Assembly: GCF_036227225.1 (NCBI RefSeq)
Contig: NZ_CP109444.1
Coordinates: 124,001-188,000, forward strand
From: Streptomyces sp. NBC_01478
GTDB taxonomy: Bacteria > Actinomycetota > Actinomycetes > Streptomycetales > Streptomycetaceae
Reading direction: 5' to 3'
DNA: 64,000 nt
Position 1 is the stretch's first letter; the number at the start of each line of letters is the position of its first letter. Positions 41,504-50,488 of the stretch are shown here, one piece after another. The notes beneath the pieces are model-generated. The model worked only from the letters and a program-made list of their open reading frames with translations, ran no database searches and was not told the DNA's origin. A program made the translations under genes and the position numbers.

Positions 41504-43085
41504 GGCGGGCTGCTTTCTTGCGGGCGGTGGCGGCAGGAGCCGCGGCGGCCATGAGGGCGCGGACGGCGCGGGCCAGGGCGGGGCCGGCCATCCGGTGGCG
41601 GGCCAGGTCGGGGCGGACGGTCTGGCGCAGGGCGGCCACGGCGGTGCGGGCGAAGGCCGGATAGGGGTCGCTCGCCTCGTCCGGGTCCTGGTGGACGAGG
41701 TCCCAGAACACCTGCTCGGCGTGCGGCCAGTAATCGGCCAGGGACTCCCTCGCCCACCGGCTGGTGGGCCGGCCCCGGCGCGGGGCGGGCGGTGCGCCGC
41801 CGGCGGCGGCCGGGGTGGAGGTCTCGTTCCAGGCGGTGTTGGCGCAGGAGCGCAGGAGGGCGCCCAGGTGTTCGGCGGCCTGGTGGCAGGAGGCGATCCG
41901 GCGGGCGGCAACAGGGTCGTGTTCTTCGGCCTGGTTCCAGATGGACGGGGTCAGGGCGGTGTACCAGATCCGGTTGGTGGTGCGGCCGTCCTGGTCGAAG
42001 CCGCACACCCGCACCCGCAGCCGCCCCCGTACGGGGGCGGGCAGGTCGTTGAGGGTGTCGAAGACGGCGGGGCGGCGCTGGGCGGAGCTCTCGTCGCCGG
42101 CGAGCAGCAGGGCGTCCAGGTCGCGCCACAGGGCACGGTCGGCATCGGCGCGGCGGGGCCGGTCGCGGTCCTCGGCCTTGGCCTGCGTGTGGGTGTCGAT
42201 GATGAGGTAGGGGTCGGTAGCCGGGTAGGCGGGGTGCTGGGTCGCCCAGGTGAGGTAGCAGTCGGTGGCGGCGCTGCCGTCGTCGTTGGGGATCAGGAGC
42301 ACGGCGTGCCGGGAGCGGCCGGTGAGCAGGCGTTTGGGCCAGGTCACCGGGGGCGGGGCGTGGACGGGGTCGGGTGGTGTGGATTCCTGCCAGGGACAGG
42401 TGTCCGCGGAGTGCTGGGGGGTGCCGCGGTAGGGGAACTGGTGCATCAGGAGTGTCTCCAGGAGGGTGGCGCCCTGAGGGTGGAAGGAGAGGGTGGAGCG
42501 CAGGGGGCCGGCGGTGGCCCGGCCGCTGGTGTGGGGGCCGGCGCTGCGGGTGGTGCAGCGGCCGGCGGCACCGTAGAAGTGCTGGATCAGCAGGTGCCAG
42601 AAGGCCTCGTCGCTGGACAGAGGCCACGGGGCGGTGTCGGTGTGGACACTGAGCCATTGAAGGTTGTTGCCGGCGGGCCGGCCGAAGACGAGTTTGTTGA
42701 TGCCGGAGGTCTTGGTGCACTGCTCGGTCAGACGCGGGTCCTGCAGGAAGGGGCGGCTCGGGTGGTAGAGGTCCCACGTGGAGGCGTCGCAGTAGTCGTG
42801 GACGTCCTGGGCTTTCAGTCCGCGGCCGCTGCTCAGCAGGTCGCCTCGCCGCTCGTGCCACTCCTCCAGTGACAGGTCCGGGTCGTCCAGGCCGGTGAGT
42901 TCGGCGGTGATGGCAGTCAGCATCCGCAGCAGCGCGGAATGCGCGGGCGGCAGCGGCAGCGCCAGGTCCTCGATGCGGTGTGCCTGGATGAGTACCTCGC
43001 GCAGCCCGAACACCTCGTGCTGCTCGTCCAGGCGCACCGGGATGCAGGGGCGCAGGTCAACGGGGTAGGCCGGCAGGGAGGGCAT
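41490..43085 (-). CDS. cas8e: type I-E Cascade large subunit Cas8e (Cse1)
   Basis: A 531-aa protein. It starts with the Cse1-like PCIPVRLDEQHEVFGLREVL and contains WHERRGDLLSSGRGLKAQDV, YLHPSRPF-like FYxP segment (WDLYHPSRPFLQDPRL), and KTSGINKLVFGRPAGNN. It recognises the PAM and recruits Cas3. ATG 43085 follows AAGGAGAC. The 488-bp gap upstream separates it from cas3 and probably holds a promoter for the Cascade-transposition part of the locus. Confidence 0.93.
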   Translation of the reverse strand: MPSLPAYPVDLRPCIPVRLDEQHEVFGLREVLIQAHRIEDLALPLPPAHSALLRMLTAITAELTGLDDPDLSLEEWHERRGDLLSSGRGLKAQDVHDYCDASTWDLYHPSRPFLQDPRLTEQCTKTSGINKLVFGRPAGNNLQWLSVHTDTAPWPLSSDEAFWHLLIQHFYGAAGRCTTRSAGPHTSGRATAGPLRSTLSFHPQGATLLETLLMHQFPYRGTPQHSADTCPWQESTPPDPVHAPPPVTWPKRLLTGRSRHAVLLIPNDDGSAATDCYLTWATQHPAYPATDPYLIIDTHTQAKAEDRDRPRRADADRALWRDLDALLLAGDESSAQRRPAVFDTLNDLPAPVRGRLRVRVCGFDQDGRTTNRIWYTALTPSIWNQAEEHDPVAARRIASCHQAAEHLGALLRSCANTAWNETSTPAAAGGAPPAPRRGRPTSRWARESLADYWPHAEQVFWDLVHQDPDEASDPYPAFARTAVAALRQTVRPDLARHRMAGPALARAVRALMAAAAPAATARKKAARRAQP

Positions 43086-43573
43086 AGGGCGGTCTCCTTC
43101 CCGTGGCACCGCGGACAAGGCAGCGGTACGCGGCGCGGGAGGATTCGGAGTGGACAAGACGTTCGGGCCGTGCGCAGAGCAGGCGGAACACCATGCGGCG
43201 GGAACCGGTGCAGGCGGTGCCTGCCTCCGGGTGTCTTTCACTGAAGCACGCATGTCCAAGGCCGAGGCGGTGATGAGGGATTCAGCCCGTAGCTCCGCCC
43301 CGGCGGTGCATAATGCCCGCGCGCGAGAACGGCCTGGTCACAGCGTCGGCGGCGTGCCGGTCATTGCTGTGGAGCCTCCCCCGGCGCGTACACCGGCGCG
43401 TGCGCCGCCCTTCCCGCAACGGGCCGGGATAGGTTCCGCCGGCGACGAGAATCCGGCTTCGCCTCGCACGGCTGTGCCTGAGTGGGGTGGGCAGCAACTG
43501 CCCGTGTCGCAGGGCTCGAAGACAGTTCTCGGTGTTCCCTGCACCGTGTGGTGCTCCAGTCCTGGCCTTCCGG
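43086..43573. other. intergenic region between cas3 and cas8e
   Basis: 488 bases with no convincing gene. E. coli has a promoter at the same place in its type I-E locus, and a separate promoter for Cascade is plausible here too. I could not identify -35/-10 boxes with confidence; GGCATTATGC near 43310 on the minus strand is AT-rich for this DNA. Confidence 0.4.
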
Positions 43574-46429
43574 TCAGGACCGGGCCTCGTCATGGACGAG
43601 GCCGAGGTGGGCATCGAGGTGCAGCAGGTGGGTGCCGAAGCGGACAGGGCCCGGGACGGCGGCGTCGTGGATCAGCAGGGTCAGGTCCGCCAGCAGGGCA
43701 TGCTGGCGCCAGGATTCGGGCGGACGTGCGGGGGCGTCGGCGAGCCAGTCCTCGGGGACGTCCAGGGTGCGTTCGAGGATCGCGCGGATGGCGGGCGCCG
43801 GCAGCCGGGGGCTGTCGGGCAGGGGCTGGGTGCCGGCCGGGTCCAGGTGGAGCGATCCGTCCGGCTGGCGGTAGCAGGCCAGCAGGCGCCGCGGGCGGGA
43901 GCCTTCCCGGGTGGGGGCCGCACCGGCGGTGGTGGGATGACGGTAGAGATCAGCCAGGGAGCCGGTGCGGGCGGGCGGCGGCACGGCTTGTTCCTGCCCG
44001 AGGTGTTCATAGCGCTGCAGGTCGGCCTGGTAGGCGGTGTGCAGGGCGGCCAGTGTGTCGGGGATGCGGGTGCTGGCCGTCTCCAGCAGGCCGGGGAGCT
44101 GGGCGGGCAGGTCGAGCGGGCGGGCGGGCGTCTGCGCCAGCAGGTGTGCGGCTGCGTGCAGTTCGAAGGCCGGCTCTCCCCTGCCCCACCAGTGCGGGAG
44201 GTGTGTGCGGCCGTCGGCAACTGGGGCCAGTACCGTCAGACGCGGCCCGCGCTCCAGGATCCAGCCCGGCCTGCGGCGGTCTGTGCCGTCTTCCTGCCAC
44301 AGCCGTTCGAAGCGCCACAGCCGGCCCGCCCGCTGCAGCAGCCGGGACAGCGAGGCCAGGTCACTGATCATGAGGTCGCAGTCGATGTCCAGGCTCATGT
44401 CGAGCAGGCTGGTGGTGACCACGGCCAGCCGTTCGGGGCGTGTCCCGGCGGGGCCGAGCCGGGCGCGTACCCGCCGGGTGATGGCTTCGCGCTGGTGGCC
44501 GGGGAATCGGGCATGAAGCAGGACCAGGTTCTCCCGGGGCCTGGGCCAGGGCATGCGGGCGAGGTGGCGGAAGGTGTCCTGTGCGTCGGCGACGGTGGCA
44601 CAGACCACGATCATGCAGCCGCCGTGTGCCAGGACGAGACTGCTCTCCTCGGCGATGCGGTGCAGCCGTTCCCCGTCGGCGACGGTCCGTTCCACGGCGC
44701 CGAGCCGGGCCGCGAGCACGGGCTGGTGCTGCACCGTCAGTCGGCGGCGGGTCATCGTGACGTGGGCGGCGGCCTGGGCGGGGTCGATACGGGTGACGGC
44801 GCCGTCGCGGGCCGCGGCAAACAGCCAGCCCGGGTAGGGCACGTCCACGTCCAGGCCGTCCAGCTGGCCGGGCTTCAGTCCGGCGCCGGCCAGATAGGCG
44901 TGCACCAGTTCCCGGGCCACGGGCGGCGCCAGTGTGGCGGACAGCAGCACGACCGGTGTACCCAGCGCTGCCAGCCAGTGCAGGAGCCGTGCCGTGAGGC
45001 GCCGCATGTAGGGGGTGGCGACGTGGACTTCGTCCAGGATGACGGTGCGGCCGGACAGGGCCAGCATCCGCAGCGCGCTGTAGCGCACCGGCAGCACGGC
45101 CATCAGCGCCTGGTCGATGGTGGCGACGGTGAACTGCGCCAGCAGCGCTCTGTCCCAGCCGCGCAGAAAGGGGTCCGGGACCGTGACGTGTTGTCCGGGA
45201 CGGCCTGCGCCGTCCTGTGATGCGTCGAAGTACTCGTCCAGGGTCAGCTGGCCGCCGGCTTCCAGCAGCCGTTTGTCGTGATAGGCGGCACTGGTCCAGG
45301 GGTGGCTGTGCACCAGTGTCACCGGGGCCCGCCGGGGACGGTGCGCGGCCACGTAGGCCACGAGGTCGTCGTAGGCGGCATCCGCGATGGCGGTGGTGGG
45401 CTGCAGGACGGCCATCCCGCGGGTGCCGCAGTGGCGGTTGAAGGTCCGGGCGGCCTCCCGGCCTGTGATCGTCTTGCCGGCGCCGGTGGAGTCGGTGACC
45501 ACCAGGATGCCCGCTCCCTGCTCGCGTACCACCGGCTCGAGTTGGGCGATGACCGAGGCCTGCAGCCGGTTGGGGCCGGTGGTGTGCGGATGGGCCTGGG
45601 TGAAGGGCACCTCGGGCAGAGTGATCCGCTCCAGCCCGGACGCGGTCACCACCTCGGCGGCCCACCCCTCTTCGGCGTCCGCGTCCGCCGGGTGACGGGT
45701 ATTGATCCAGTGCGTCAGTGCGCACGAGGCCGGCGCCATCGCGCGCCGCATCCATACATGAGGCTGGCTCACCAGCCGGTCCGCAACCATGATCAGCCCC
45801 GTCAGCAGCACCGCGGCCTCGGTGGAAATCCTGGGCGGCGGCGTGCCGGCACCCGTCAGATAGCGGACCTGGGCGAGGTAGCGGCGGCGCAGGTCCTGCC
45901 ACAACGGGCCGCCGAGATCCAGACGCACCCGCTCGGGACGGGCCGCTCCAAGGAGGTCGCACTGCAGATAGCGGCCGTGATGGGCGCCGAGAATCTGGGC
46001 CGCGCGCACCGCCGGGCTGGTGTTGCCTCCCAGCCGGTATCCGAGATCCGCCAGGAGTTCAACGGCCGTGTGCATGGAGGCACGTTCGTGCCGTATCAGC
46101 CTCCACGGCCCCGCATCCGCACGCAGTTCATCGCTGACCTGTGCCCATGCTCCCGGCTCGCACATCTGGAAGCGGCCCGCCTTGCCGATGTCGTGTGCGC
46201 CGGCCAGGAACATGGCCTCGCACCGCGCCTGGGCCGGCTCCAGTCCCAGTCCTCGGCAGATCACCCGGCGCTGCGCGGGCGTCAGGTACCGGTCCCACAA
46301 CTCCCCCATCACCGCAGCCGCATCCAGCTGATGGAACAGCAATGAGTAGGCCAGGCCGTAGAGCAGGCTGTACTTGCCCCACAGTGACAGGTCCAGCCCG
46401 CCGGGCCGGCTGTCCTCGACCACGCCCAT
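43574..46429 (-). CDS. cas3: type I CRISPR helicase-nuclease Cas3
   Basis: A 951-aa protein with HD nuclease and SF2 helicase. The HD residues are present: His33, the HD pair in LAGAHDIGKAG (H79, D80), His114/120 and the ILGAHHGRYL pair (H150, H151). Helicase motif I is TDSTGAGKT (316-320), motif II ILDEVH (466-469), motif III VLLSATLAPP, and motif VI LLQRAGRLWR. Nothing suggests it is dead, although the strand before motif VI reads SLLDMSLDID where EQSLDLD is usual. ATG 46429 follows GGGGAGGGG. Known type I CRISPR-guided transposons lack Cas3, so an intact copy is informative. Confidence 0.94.
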   Translation of the reverse strand: MGVVEDSRPGGLDLSLWGKYSLLYGLAYSLLFHQLDAAAVMGELWDRYLTPAQRRVICRGLGLEPAQARCEAMFLAGAHDIGKAGRFQMCEPGAWAQVSDELRADAGPWRLIRHERASMHTAVELLADLGYRLGGNTSPAVRAAQILGAHHGRYLQCDLLGAARPERVRLDLGGPLWQDLRRRYLAQVRYLTGAGTPPPRISTEAAVLLTGLIMVADRLVSQPHVWMRRAMAPASCALTHWINTRHPADADAEEGWAAEVVTASGLERITLPEVPFTQAHPHTTGPNRLQASVIAQLEPVVREQGAGILVVTDSTGAGKTITGREAARTFNRHCGTRGMAVLQPTTAIADAAYDDLVAYVAAHRPRRAPVTLVHSHPWTSAAYHDKRLLEAGGQLTLDEYFDASQDGAGRPGQHVTVPDPFLRGWDRALLAQFTVATIDQALMAVLPVRYSALRMLALSGRTVILDEVHVATPYMRRLTARLLHWLAALGTPVVLLSATLAPPVARELVHAYLAGAGLKPGQLDGLDVDVPYPGWLFAAARDGAVTRIDPAQAAAHVTMTRRRLTVQHQPVLAARLGAVERTVADGERLHRIAEESSLVLAHGGCMIVVCATVADAQDTFRHLARMPWPRPRENLVLLHARFPGHQREAITRRVRARLGPAGTRPERLAVVTTSLLDMSLDIDCDLMISDLASLSRLLQRAGRLWRFERLWQEDGTDRRRPGWILERGPRLTVLAPVADGRTHLPHWWGRGEPAFELHAAAHLLAQTPARPLDLPAQLPGLLETASTRIPDTLAALHTAYQADLQRYEHLGQEQAVPPPARTGSLADLYRHPTTAGAAPTREGSRPRRLLACYRQPDGSLHLDPAGTQPLPDSPRLPAPAIRAILERTLDVPEDWLADAPARPPESWRQHALLADLTLLIHDAAVPGPVRFGTHLLHLDAHLGLVHDEARS

Positions 46430-47284
46430 CCCGCCGCCCCTCCCCTGGCCTCAAGGCCAGGACAGCAGCCACGGCGGCCGCAGGGCCATCCCCCACACCG
46501 GTGAACCGTGCCCGCCTGCGCCGAAGAGCCGGTCGGACCTCCCGGGCTCCCGGCCTCTGCCGGCACCGCCGGGGAGGCAATACCCGCCATCGCCAAAGGA
46601 ATCGGCCGGACAGCGTCGCACGGCTGTGACGGCACACGGCACACGGCACATCACAGTAGAAAAGGCACTACGCGCTCGTCACTCCCGGGTGACACGGCGC
46701 GAAGCGATGCCCGGGTCTCATGTCCGCCCGCTCCCCCAACCGGCACAAGGCGAGCATGGGGCGGCTTCAGTGTGTTGTCAGCGAACCTCGGCCCGCAGCA
46801 CGTCCGACCGGTTTGCCTTCACCTTCACCGATAACACCACACACGACCGTTAAGGGGGTATACCGTCATACCGCGACGCCGCCTTCACTCAACAGCCTCT
46901 CGTTCAAGCTCCAACCGCGTTCTCCTTGCGCACTGTCCGGTTCAGCCCGTGGGGGTCCTGCCGTCTTCTCCACCAACCGGCACCCCTCCCCACGCCGAAC
47001 CGAACCCACCTCGTTTGTTTCGCAAGCATCAAACGACAGGCGCACCCCAACAAAGCAGCACAAAATAACCAAGCAGCCCTGGCACTTCACGCAGAAATCC
47101 CTGTCGCCACAGGACTGCTACGTAGCGGTCGACAGCACACCAGTCTCCAGCCATCGCCCTACGGCCGTCCGGAATCTCACCGCCGTCCTCTGCCCACAGG
47201 GGGTCTGCCCAGCGGCGTTGCCGTGACGTCGATGCCGGCATAGCGCCCTCCTCACGCCCACAAGGCCAAAGAGGCGTTCCATGT
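46430..47284. other. gene-free region upstream of cas3
   Basis: No cas1, cas2 or other gene could be found in these 855 bases. Two places look like worn CRISPR repeats: near 46938-46966 (CAGCCCGTGGGGGTCCTG) and near 47188-47212 (CTGCCCACAGGGGGTCTGCC), about four repeat-spacer units apart. An inverted repeat TCGTTTG/CAAACGA lies at 47011-47036. The minus strand around 46860 (GGTATGACGGTATACC) is AT-rich and may belong to the cas3 promoter. Confidence 0.4.
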
Positions 47285-47395
47285 CTCAACCTGCCCTGTA
47301 AAAGCAGCAGTTCAGGCTTCCATGGAAAGGCTCCTGCCATGAGAAAAGAACAGCGAAATCCTTCCGGACAGCTCCAGAGCCGCAGGCCAGCGAGG
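47285..47395 (+). promoter_or_regulatory. degenerate CRISPR leader of array A
   Basis: The sequence just before the first repeat of array A aligns with the leaders of the other arrays at about 60-65%: GAACAGCGAAATCCTTC corresponds to AACAGTAAAATCYTCTC and GCAGGCCAGCGAGG to GCAGGTCAGCGAGG. It appears to be an old, decayed leader copy. Confidence 0.5.
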
Positions 47396-48091
47396 CGCGT
47401 TCCCACCCGTGAGGGTCAGTCGGACTCCGACCCGCTGCTCGTGCTCACGGCAGCCCGCGTTCCCCACCCGTGGGGGTCTGTCGCTCCGCATCGATCTCGC
47501 GTGGATCTTGGCAGTGTCCCGTCCCTACGCGCGTAGGGGTCAGTCCACCGGAACGATCAGCGTGGCCAGCTTCCCCACGTCCAATCCCTACGCGTGGGGG
47601 TCTGTCGCCGAAGGCATAGCCGTCGTCGATCTGGCGGAAGTGCCGTCCCTACATGTGGGGGTCTGTCCGACAGGTGCTCCGTCACCTGTTCGCTGCCGTA
47701 GTCCCGTCCCCACGCGCGAGGGGGGGAGCCCACGCCCGCCGCCCCAACCTCGAAAGCGAGCAGGTCCTCTCCCTTCCCTACACGTGGGGGTCCATCGGGC
47801 ACCGTGGATGGCCTCAATCGGGCAGTGGAACCCAGTCCCCGGTGGGGTCCCACCGGTGGGCGACCTGGTTGGAGTTCTTGCAGCCGAGGTCCAATCCCTA
47901 AGAGTGGGGGTCCGTCCCGAGGAGTTCCGTCCGGTCGTAGCTGGTGAATGTCCAGTCCCCACGCGTGGGGGTCAGTCCTGATCGACGACTATCAGCGCTC
48001 CCTCGACGGTGTCCTCTCCCTACCCGTGGGGGTCAGTCCTCCGCACCGCGCTCGCTGTTCTGCCGCAGGAGGTCCAGTCCCTACAGCCCGG
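47396..48091 (+). CRISPR. CRISPR array A, about 12 degenerate repeats
   Basis: Repeats recur every 60-62 bases (near 47396, 47457, 47518, 47579, 47640, 47701, 47768, 47827, 47888, 47950, 48010 and a half repeat at 48072). They match the consensus GTCCMGTCCCTACGCGTG with GGGGTCAGTC, but most have several changes, and repeats 6-8 carry small indels. Spacers are about 33 bases. It is the most decayed array; its last half repeat runs directly into the leader of array B. Confidence 0.9.
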
Positions 48092-48214
48092 CCATCTCGT
48101 GCACATGCAGGCTCTGACCCACAACACCTGCACGAGATCGAGGAAACCCCCCACACCCGCACAAATAACAGTAAAATCTTCTCTGCGCGGTCATGGCCGT
48201 GCAGGTCAGTAAGG
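48092..48214 (+). promoter_or_regulatory. CRISPR leader of array B
   Basis: It shares with leaders C and D the blocks ACAGTAAAATCTTCTCTGC and CCGTGCAGGTCAGTAAGG. It also contains, like leader C, GCAGGCTCTGACCCACA followed by CCTGCACGAG, which can pair with the preceding CTCGTGCA. Position and conservation make it the promoter/adaptation leader of the array to the right. Confidence 0.75.
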
Positions 48215-48665
48215 GGCCAGTCCCTACGCGTGGGGGTCAGTCCTCGGCGGCGCCGGCCGGATAGTGGCCACGTCTGTCCAGTCCCTACGCGTGGGGGTCA
48301 GTCGCTGGCCGCTCTACACGGCGCCTGCCCCTTTCCGTCCAGTCCCTACGCGTGGGGGTCAGTCCGCGCCGGGATGGTCGAAGCGGGAGCCACGCCAGTC
48401 CAGTCCCTACGCGTGGGGGTCAATCCCGACGAGCTCGTGATCCACTTTCCTGGAGGCAATCCCGTCCCTATGCGTAGGGGTCAGCCCTGGTCAACCGCTT
48501 CGCGGGGCGTATCGGCGGTGTCCAGTCCCTACGCGCGTGGGGGTCAGCCCGAGCTGCTTAGCGCTGTCGATGCGCTGTTGAAGTCCCGTCCCTACGCGTG
48601 GGGGTCTGCTTGGGCTACTTGCCGCCGTCACCGAGCTCAGCCAGTCCCCACGCGTGGGCAGGGCT
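48215..48665 (+). CRISPR. CRISPR array B, 8 repeats
   Basis: The first four repeats are almost identical (28 bases, stem CCCTACGCGTGGGGG). Later ones drift, repeat 6 has a 2-base insertion, and the eighth is clearly degenerate. Spacers are about 33 bases, as usual for type I-E. Fresh repeats near the leader and worn repeats far from it fix the direction of growth as left to right. Confidence 0.96.
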
Positions 48666-48732
48666 TCGATCTCCCGAGCCGTGTTGGCTCCAAGCACAAA
48701 ACTCCAGCTCAACAGCTCCTCCGCTATCAAGA

Positions 48733-48772
48733 CTTACACGAAAGCGTCCTGGCATTTTGCGCGCAAGTGTCC
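48733..48772 (+). repeat. pair of transposase-binding-like 17-bp boxes after array B
   Basis: CTTACACGAAAGCGTCC (48733-48749) and TTTGCGCGCAAGTGTCC (48756-48772) are variants of one 17-bp box, starts 23 bp apart. The surrounding 90 bases, from about 48680, align with the sequence after array D (54190-54280), so both arrays end in copies of the same segment. The boxes here are more worn than those near 54.3 kb. Confidence 0.6.
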
Positions 48773-49249
48773 CGCCTAGAAAGAGACCTGGTCCGCCATC
48801 ACCACAGGTCAGCGCACGTTTCCAGGAGGGGTCCGGCTGGACCGGGAGGCACTGCGGCGGCGCGCGGACCATCCGGTGCCCGAAGCTGTCCGCGGCCGCT
48901 GGGGGTAGCCGTCGGCACGCCACGATCCTCTGTACTCAGCGAGTTCGCGCAACCGGTCGGTGAACTCTCGGGCAACGGCGAAGATGGTCTTGCCCGCAGC
49001 GGCGCAGGTGATCGTGCCCTGGCCGGCTCGGCGTACGGGGTGAGTCGTCGTCGCGGCTCGTCGGACTCCTCCCCCGGGCCGGTGGCCGGACGGCGATACG
49101 GACGCAGGCCGCTGGTCGTATGTGGACAACTGCTGCTCGCTATGGGCATAGACCTGCGTCTGCATACCGGAGCGGAAAGGTACGTCGGCCCAGGACCGGG
49201 CGGTGCGCAGGTCACCACCACTTCCACTGACCGCACCGCCACCGAAAGC
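48773..49249. other. region between arrays B and C, possible gene relic
   Basis: About 480 bases. A minus frame around 48880-49030 gives a protein-like stretch (GKTIFAVAREFTDRLRELAE, then YRGSWRADGYPQRP) that fades on both sides, perhaps a relic of a gene. No start, no ribosome site and no family could be assigned. Confidence 0.3.
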
Positions 49250-49376
49250 TGGCCACCACGTGCTCGTGCAGGCTCTGACCCACAGCACCTGCACGATTTC
49301 GAAGAAGAACTCATCTCACCCGCATAAAAACAGTAAAATCCTCTCTGCACGGTCACAGTCGTGCAGGTCAGCGAGG
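49250..49376 (+). promoter_or_regulatory. CRISPR leader of array C
   Basis: It contains a perfect inverted repeat TCGTGCAGG (49264-49272) / CCTGCACGA (49288-49296) with a 15-base loop, then the conserved AACAGTAAAATCCTCTCTGC block, then a third TCGTGCAGG directly before the first repeat. Three copies of one 9-mer suggest a protein-binding leader element. Confidence 0.75.
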
Positions 49377-50269
49377 GTCCCGTCCCTACAGGTGGGGGTC
49401 AGTCGCCTGCTCATCCACCACGAGGTCGCCTTCGCCGGTCCCGTCCCTACAGGTGGGGGTCAGTCCTTGGCCGTGGCCGCCGCGACGGGCGTGATGCAGT
49501 CCCGTCCCTACAGTTGGGGGTCAGTCCGCCGCGTACGCGAGGAGGCGGGCGCCTTCGCCGGTCCCGTCCCTACAGGTGGGGGTCAGTCATGAGACCAGGC
49601 CGGGCCGACCGCTGCCGAGGAGTCTCATCCCCACACGTGGGGTCCGTCCGAGACCCCCAAGGTCGAACCGACCGCGTGATCGTCCAGTCCCTATGCGTGG
49701 AGGTCCATCTCCGGGCCTGGTGAAGTGGGAGGGCACCCAGAGGTCCAATCCCTACGCATGAGGGTCCATCTAGCGAACCGCTCGCACAAGCCCTCACCAT
49801 CGTGTCCAATACCTACGCGTAGAGGCCCGCCCTCTACACCCAAGTCGCCCAGCGTCTTGAGTTCGTCCAGTCCCTACGCGCGTGGGGGTCATTCGTTCGT
49901 CTCCACCATGGGCGAGTCGAACTGCAAGCCCAGTCCCTACACGTTGGGGTCAGTCGTTCAAGGATGCCGAGAGCGCGGGACTGGTGACGTCCCGTCCCTA
50001 CGCGTGGGGGTCAGTCCATTCCGTTCGCCGACGAGGTCTGCAACGTCGGGTCCTGTCTCTACGCGTGGGGGTCAGTCCCACTTCGACTTCGTCGCCTTGA
50101 TCGCTCTGTCGTTCAGTCCCAACACGGTGGGGGTCAGTCCGAGTGGCTGTCTGAACGCATGCCGGCGGGCATCGCCCAGTCCCCACCCATGTGGGGGCCA
50201 GTCCGCCGTGAGCGCGGCCGGATCACGTTCTTCGCTGTCCATCCAGTTCCTACGTGCGAGGGTCTATCC
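49377..50269 (+). CRISPR. CRISPR array C, 15 repeats
   Basis: Repeats start near 49377, 49438, 49499, 49560, 49621, 49681, 49742, 49802, 49866, 49928, 49989, 50050, 50112, 50173 and 50239. The first four share a private variant (CCCTACAGGTGGGGG). Repeats 5-8 are worn, 11-12 match the consensus, and the last is degenerate. Spacers are 32-34 bases. No repeat of a whole spacer was noticed, but spacers 1 and 3 share the last ten bases. Confidence 0.96.
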
Positions 50270-50445
50270 ACGCGTGCCGCGCGCACCCGCGTGGCGTCAA
50301 GGTCCAGCACGGGGCGTCCCGCAGCACCCAACCACCGCCAGTCCGCCGGTACCGCGTCGCTGCCACCCGGTCCGGGCGTCGGAGCGGCGGGCCGCCCTTC
50401 GCCGCTCGGTGGCCTCGTCCCGAGCGCGTCGTCCGTACGCATCAG

Positions 50446-50475
50446 GGCCCGGAAACAGTTCCTGCTTCCGGGCCC
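50446..50475 (-). terminator. terminator of the cold-shock gene
   Basis: GGGCCCGGAA (about 50446-50455) and TTCCGGGCCC (about 50466-50475) form a perfect 10-bp stem with a 10-11 base loop, 13 bp after the cold-shock stop codon. It may also stop transcripts that run out of array C. Confidence 0.75.
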
Positions 50476-50488
50476 TGACAGCGAGGGG

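Noticed and set aside
43230..43246. GGTGTCTTTCACTGAAG in the cas3-cas8e gap resembles the 17-bp box
   Set aside because: Only about 12 of 17 positions match and there is no second copy at 23-24 bp, so chance is sufficient.
43150..45220. Long open frames antisense to cas3 and cas8e
   Set aside because: They are shadow frames of GC-rich coding DNA: Gly/Arg/Pro-rich, no motifs, and fully explained by the cas genes on the other strand.
49430..49560. Shared spacer ending in two spacers of array C as a duplicated spacer
   Set aside because: Only about ten bases at the repeat-proximal end agree; the rest differs.
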